This document shows positions 29,296-36,100 of a DNA stretch of 64,000 nucleotides, piece by piece; the first letter of the stretch is position 1; each line of letters opens with the position of its first letter. Below the pieces are notes generated by a model. That model saw only the letters and a program-made list of their open reading frames with translations. It did not search any database and was not told the DNA's origin. This DNA is from Sacculina carcini (taxonomy: Eukaryota; Arthropoda; Thecostraca; Sacculinidae), in NCBI GenBank assembly GCA_916048095.2, contig OU696576.1:856001-920000 (forward strand), read 5' to 3'. Position numbers and translations under genes: made by a program.

Positions 29296-30238
29296 TAGTG
29301 TATGAGTAATAGTGTATGTTAGTGTGTGTGTGTGATAGTGTGAGTGTGTGTTAGTGTGTGTATGTTAGTGTGTGTGTGTGTTAGCCTCTGTGTGTATGTG
29401 TTAGTGTGTGTGTGTGTGAGTGATAGTGTGTGTATGTTAGTGTGTGTTAGTTTGTGTGTGTGTGTGTGTGTGTTAGTGTGAATGCGTGCTAGTGTGTGAA
29501 TGTTAGTGTGAGTGTATGTGTGTGTAGTAATAGTGTGTGTATGTGTTAGTGTATGTGTGTTAGTGTGAGTGTGTGTATGTGTTAGTGTGTGTGTGTATGT
29601 GTTAGTGTGTGTGTATGTTAATGTGTGTTAATGTGTGTGTGTGTGTGTGTGCGTTAGTGTGCTAATGTGTGTGTGTGCTGGTGTCTGTGTGTACGTGTTA
29701 GTGTGTAAATGTTAGTGTGTGTCAGTGTCAGTGTGTTCGCGTGTGTCAGTGTCAGTGTAAGTGTTCGCGTGTGTGTCAGTGTTAGTGTGTCAGTGTTAGT
29801 GTGTGTATGTCGTGGAACCTGTGGTGTTGGTGAATGGACGCTTTGAAGCAATCACGACACAACACACACGTACTGTCTTGACCACAGTGTGTGTTAGTGT
29901 GTGTGTCAGTGTTAGTGTATTAGTGTATTAGTGTTAGTGTGTGTATGTCGTGGAACCTGTGGTGTTGGTGAATGGACGCCTTGAAGCAATCACGACACAA
30001 CACACACGTACTGTCCTGACCACAGTCGCGACAACTGTATGTCGCCTCGCCCATGCGAAATACCTTGCCACACAGCGGCGCCGGCGTCGTCAATGTCTTC
30101 AAGTGCTGAACACACACACACACACACACATACACAGACACAAACACACATAGACACATACATAATGCAGCAGAATGCAAGCGTCATTGCATTTCTAAAT
30201 TCCGAACTTGGTGCGATTATTGTCGCTAGTATATGAAT

Positions 30239-30273
<35 letters not shown>

Positions 30274-32043
30274 TGAGCACATATTGCACATATGAACGTA
30301 CACACAGATACACAGACACAAACATATGAGCACACACACACACACACAAACATAAATGAGTACACGAGCACATACATACACAAACGCAGGCATACATATG
30401 GACACACATACACATACGCAGACATACATATGGACACACAAATACGTATAACGCACATGCACGCAAAAACAAACAAAACAAACACACACGCACATTTCAA
30501 TTATTAAATCATTTATATAACGCAATTCACACATTACGACTCAAACGCGCAAGAAATATACCTACGTTCATATACACGCGGAGAGATTAACACACACATA
30601 AGTATAGGACACACACACACGCATACATACAAATAGCAGCGCTGTGATTGGCACGAACCTCGAGGGTTTCGGTGGGATTCTCCACAAGAATGAACAGCTT
30701 GAGCGTGTCAAAGAAGACGGCTTGTGCCAGAGCGTCGTCAAATGTCACATGCAAAAAGTTGGTGCGCTCATTGGGTGCGAATATGCGCGGTACGTGCAGC
30801 CTCCAGTACTCGCTGTTTCAACACACACACATACACACACACATACACATTTTCATCTCGTTCGTTCAAACCAAGCCAAGCTTGGGTCGCTAAGATTTTG
30901 CCTATAATATATGATAATTATTTAGCGTAATGATTAAAAAACATGATGAATAGTGTTAGCAGATTATGATTAAATTAAATTACGATTAAAAGCATAGTAA
31001 TTGCATTCATGAACGTAAATAAAATTCACATATCCATATATACCATTTATATTAGTATATCTACGTAGAATTGCTTTGTGCAAAATTTTGGCTCGCGGCC
31101 AAAAGGTTCAAGAGCAACTACACTGAACCATAAATACAGCGCAATTAATACACGACGTCTCGAATGCGTTGTATAAATATTTTACACAAACACATGCACT
31201 AATTCAGGTACACATTCACGTTTTGACATAAGCACACGACAATATAATACGAACACACACATACAGAATGTTCATAATTTTACCAAATGTATGAAGATGG
31301 AGAATGATAGCTGAGAAACGTTACAAAACATACAGGACAGGTATGAACATATAGAGTATAGTTGCTCATATTTAGTAGGGTGATCATACGTCCTCTTTTA
31401 CCCGAACATGCACTGTTTTTGGGGCCTGTCCGCCTTCTTTTTGTGAAATCATTCAAATATAAGGGATTTATATAGTTTCAGTAGTTAATTCCATATGTTC
31501 CCTCTGCCAGTGTATAATGCATTGGTCCGTGTTCAAACAGGGTCAATGAGAACATTTTCCCTGCCGTATAAACACGTCAATTTTCAATAAAATGTCATTT
31601 ACCAATACAAAATTGTTCTCACAAAAGTGTCGTCATTTTAGAGATTCGGAACATGATAAGTCCATGTCTCGCCAAGCCCTCACACCTTTTTCCTTAGCCC
31701 TCACCGGAGAAAACCTGGCGCCGCCACTGCCCCACATCAGACATGTTGTCCCAGCAACATGCACCTGGTTATTTTCCAAATACGACACGCTCTGTCAGAA
31801 TAAAAGTTATATTTGACAACTTCACTCCGACTTACAGCACACAACCGTGCAATGGTGCACCAACGAAAAAAACACTTGAAAAACATCTGCCAATGATAGC
31901 GTACACATACACACAAACACACACACACACACTTGCATTGCAACCAGGCGAACATTTCATTTGTTGGCTCATCAGTGAATCACGCTATCTATCTGTACCC
32001 TGCACTAGAATATTTTGTCTGTCAACAACGTGTGTTTGTGCTC

Positions 32044-32082
<39 letters not shown>

Positions 32083-33126
32083 TGCTCGCAAGTGTGTATG
32101 TGTGTGTGTGTGTGTGTGTGTTTGTGTGTGTATTGAGAGAGACAGACAGGGTCAAAACACTGTCTGAAAACGTGCACGTTGGCTAAACGTTAACATGACA
32201 TTATTGAGCGCAAAAATCGTGCTGCAATATACGCTGTAATTGCAATATTGTAGAACATGCATCGCAATATACACATTGCATGTTCGTTGCTGAAATAATT
32301 ACCAATAAAGGCTATAATAACATTGTGATAACGTATGCCCTATTATTACGTATTTGACCTTTGTATGACCGTTTATGATTGCGTCACTAAATCATCACAC
32401 ACGAATCACAACCTTGAACACTGAACAACGAAAATGACAAACATACACGAATAACGTCAAATATATCACACTTGCTTGCTGCAGTTATATCGGTTTGATA
32501 AAATTTTACACACATTTTGAGAAATCATCAGACAATAATTTCTGCTAATAATTAAACACAATATCGGTCATTTATATTTTAACAGAGAATATGTTGATGA
32601 AATTATATGTAAGGAAATTATCGACCTGCGTATGAAAAAACAGTGCGTATGTATTCGTCAGAATAGATATGAACAATGACCGCCAATTACCAAATATTAC
32701 CAAGAAAATACAACAATTAAACAAGAAGTTCTAAACAGCAGAGGTGTCAATACCCTTGGAGATATGGGACCGGGAGTCTAGGATTACATTTCTGCGTGCT
32801 GCTAAAAATCATCAATGGTTTATAGATAAAAACATTATCAATGGCTATGTAATTTCTCAAGTAATCTAAAGTACAGTAAATTCAAGCGATCGAAACATAC
32901 TGGCAAATAATAGGATTGGTGATAATTATTTGAACAGTCATGTAAAGTCAGGGGTATGTAACCATATTCGACAATCTATTGGCGGTATGAAAATATAGAA
33001 TGATGAGTAATCTTCTATGCTATTACACAGCGAGTATCCATGTACTCAAGTATTTACATCGCCGCAATCACATGTGTGTGTGTGTGTGCATATACCACAT
33101 CGTTGATGGCATATGTTTATGCACTA

Positions 33127-33166
<40 letters not shown>

Positions 33167-36100
33167 GACAGACACACACACACAAGAGCCATTTTGTAGC
33201 AAGTCTGGAATTTGACGGCAAAAGCCCGCTTAACAAGAAAATCTGTCTGAACGAATAGTGTGGAAATGACTTGTCTTTGCATTCTATGCGACCAATATGT
33301 AACATTTGTCTCGGCTAAAAATAAACCAGCATTTACAATGCAAACTATCCAATAATCTGAGAAATATTCAACGCAATTAGATTTAGCCAGGTGTCAGTGA
33401 TTGAGCGTGAGTGGTACATAATGTCAGTATATAAGCGTAGAGTGTGGTTGGTGCGAGAGAGATGGCATGTTTTAGTAGGCGGCACAAGAACTGCTCAAAA
33501 TGTTGAATTATCGCTATATCTGACTCACATTTCTCAATATACTATTTCATATTTTCTAATTTAGTCTCAAATAACTAATTGAAGACAAGGTCGATTAAAA
33601 ATATTGATCTTCTCCGATTAGATGACTGGAAGCATGCACTATTATAAGAGGTTCGTGTTTTCAGCTATATCAACATATGAACTTGTTAATTCCCTATTAC
33701 AGTCGTGTTGAAACACACACATTCTCTTGCGGCTAAATGACCCACAATCATACATGGTTGTGGCAGTAAAAACTTGACTAAGAACTGTACCGCCCCGAGC
33801 GACAGAGCTAAGCCACTGACGACGAGGTATTGGCTTATGCGTTCAGTCCCAACTAATTTCACATGCGATCTTTGCTGTTAGCTCAAGGAGACGGCATGCA
33901 TGTATAAACAAACGTAATAACGGAGCACATACACAAACACACACACACACACTGAACGGTACAACGATGAAACACATAACACACAACATACACGGACATT
34001 CACTTCAGCCAAGCTCGTATCGTGAAAAAAAAACACTAGAGAAATGCACAGAAAAACGCAACTAATTAAGTCATATAAAAACGCACACACAATAATTGTG
34101 CACACAAACACGCACAGACCAGGCGCGGATCAGGAAATATTCTCCCTGGGGGGTTGAATGTTTAGTGTAGTTGTTCAGATTCAATATTTCAATATTGACC
34201 TTCCATTTTCCCTTCATTCACCATAATTTTTACAAATTTTTACACATTCACTAGTGTTATTACAACTGTTTCATTTTGTCGAATAAACACGCATGTGTTT
34301 CTATTCTCATGTGTTTATATTCCGCGGTGTCGTACAATGAGAATGAGTATAATTTTAAGTGTAATTTTGAGCACGTCCGTTCCCTCCTGGCCAGGAGCGG
34401 AGCCAGGAATTTTCCGGTGGGGGCTGAGGAAAAGATACCGCGGCCTAGCGAAACATGAGGAGCAACACTCGAAATGTTCATGGTAATAATTTTTAGTGGA
34501 CTAAGGAGGCTTGGCACATTTTTACGGGGCTTCAGTTCCTCAAGCCTGGCGCCGCCACTGTTCCTGCCTAAGTGCTCGACACACACATATATATATACAT
34601 ATACAATGACACCAGATTGAGTCGTGTAGTGCACGCATTTCATCACACATACACATCGTACAATTCGAACGAAACATCAGCAATCCAGGTGGTGACAAGT
34701 TAGTAAGTTAGTAAGTTAGTAAGTTAGTTGATAGAGCCAGCATCACAGCACACACATTGGCTGCCTCGATTATGTGGTCCATTATTGCAACAACGCAGTG
34801 CAAAAATGAAACAAATTGATACTGCCGTTTGATTTGACTTGAACAATATCATTGCAGCGCCATGTAATGCGGTTTTCTGATGCACAACATTTACATTCGA
34901 AAGCCTAGTCAAAATCCCAGGTTGAAATTCATGAAAGTGAAAAACGATTCCACGCAATTATTTCGTACTTTTTTCATGTTTGAAAGCCACAAGGTATTTG
35001 CTTTGTGATCGAATGTACATGTATCCTGTAAGTGTCATGTAAGGTACAAGGTATTCAAGGTACATGTACAAGGTATGTAAGGTACATGTATCATGTAAGG
35101 TACAAGGCATTTGCAGTATTGATCGAAGGTACATGATACATCGTCAAAGCCGCAATAAAACAGCAATGACAAAAAACAGAAAATTAAGCCGTATCAATGC
35201 GGATCTCGAAATAGCACGAGGAAAATCACACACAGACACACACAGACACACAAACGTCGGCGGCCAAATGTCACAGTGACTTGCGTTTCCATATCAGCAA
35301 AATATTCACTTGAAAATTATAAACTTAAATATGAATTAGATTCAAAAACTTATTTCCAACTGAATTATAACTGAAGCTGAGCAGAAATTTTATATAAGTA
35401 TATGAGAAGTACAAAAAACGAGTGTAGATTTTGGGTGATACAACTCAAATACAGATGAAATAAACTCGCTTTTCAGAATGTTCAGGTATTCATATCAAGC
35501 TTATGCCCAGTTGTAGCTGATAATTCGGTTGAAAGTAATTGTTATATGTTTGACATTAACTTTCATCATACCTAAAATATGACAACTTGAGCATATTTTC
35601 ATTATGATTACAATTATTTGAATAAAATGGCGATATGACAAGACAGCGTGAACGTTATAAACTGCATAGTTGCTACCCCAATGAATCTTGACCAGTAACA
35701 GATACACAGAGAGAAAAGCAATAACATTAGAAAAACACACACTGAAAACGACAAGTCTTATGCAATAAACGACATCAAACTATACGATTCAATGGTCCAC
35801 AAATGTTCAAAAAATGATCAAAATGGGAACGTTGTGTGCAGTTATTAAAAGTTTAGTACTATTGGAAATGAGTAAATTCCACTGAAAACTTGCATGTTCT
35901 ATCTTGCTTGTGTTTTGATACATTCCGTTAGTCGTGTCTCTGTTCTGTGTAGTGTGCGCTATAGTAAATATATGTTGTTGTTGAGTGCATACCATGCAAA
36001 AAACGCTACGGTCGGGACGGGCCGCTTAAATTAGGGCTCAATCTGCATATAGACTCGCTTCGGATGTAATTGTTTCACAAGTCAAGTAACAGTAACAATA

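Larger units (their letters stand above)
28838..29950. repeat. CA then GT microsatellite field with 29 bp inverted repeat at the switch
   Basis: CA-rich from 28,838 to about 28,950, GT-rich (GTGTGTTAGT variants) from about 28,955 to 29,950. At the switch, ACACAATTACACATACAGAC plus 9 more bases (28,901-28,929) is exactly repeated in reverse complement at 28,968-28,996, with a 38-base loop. The field spans UBR intron 3. Confidence 0.92.

Noticed and set aside
28960..29950. Telomere-like TTAG repeats
   Set aside because: GTTAGT occurs only as an interruption of (GT)n with irregular spacing, not as (TTAGG)n or (TTAGGG)n.
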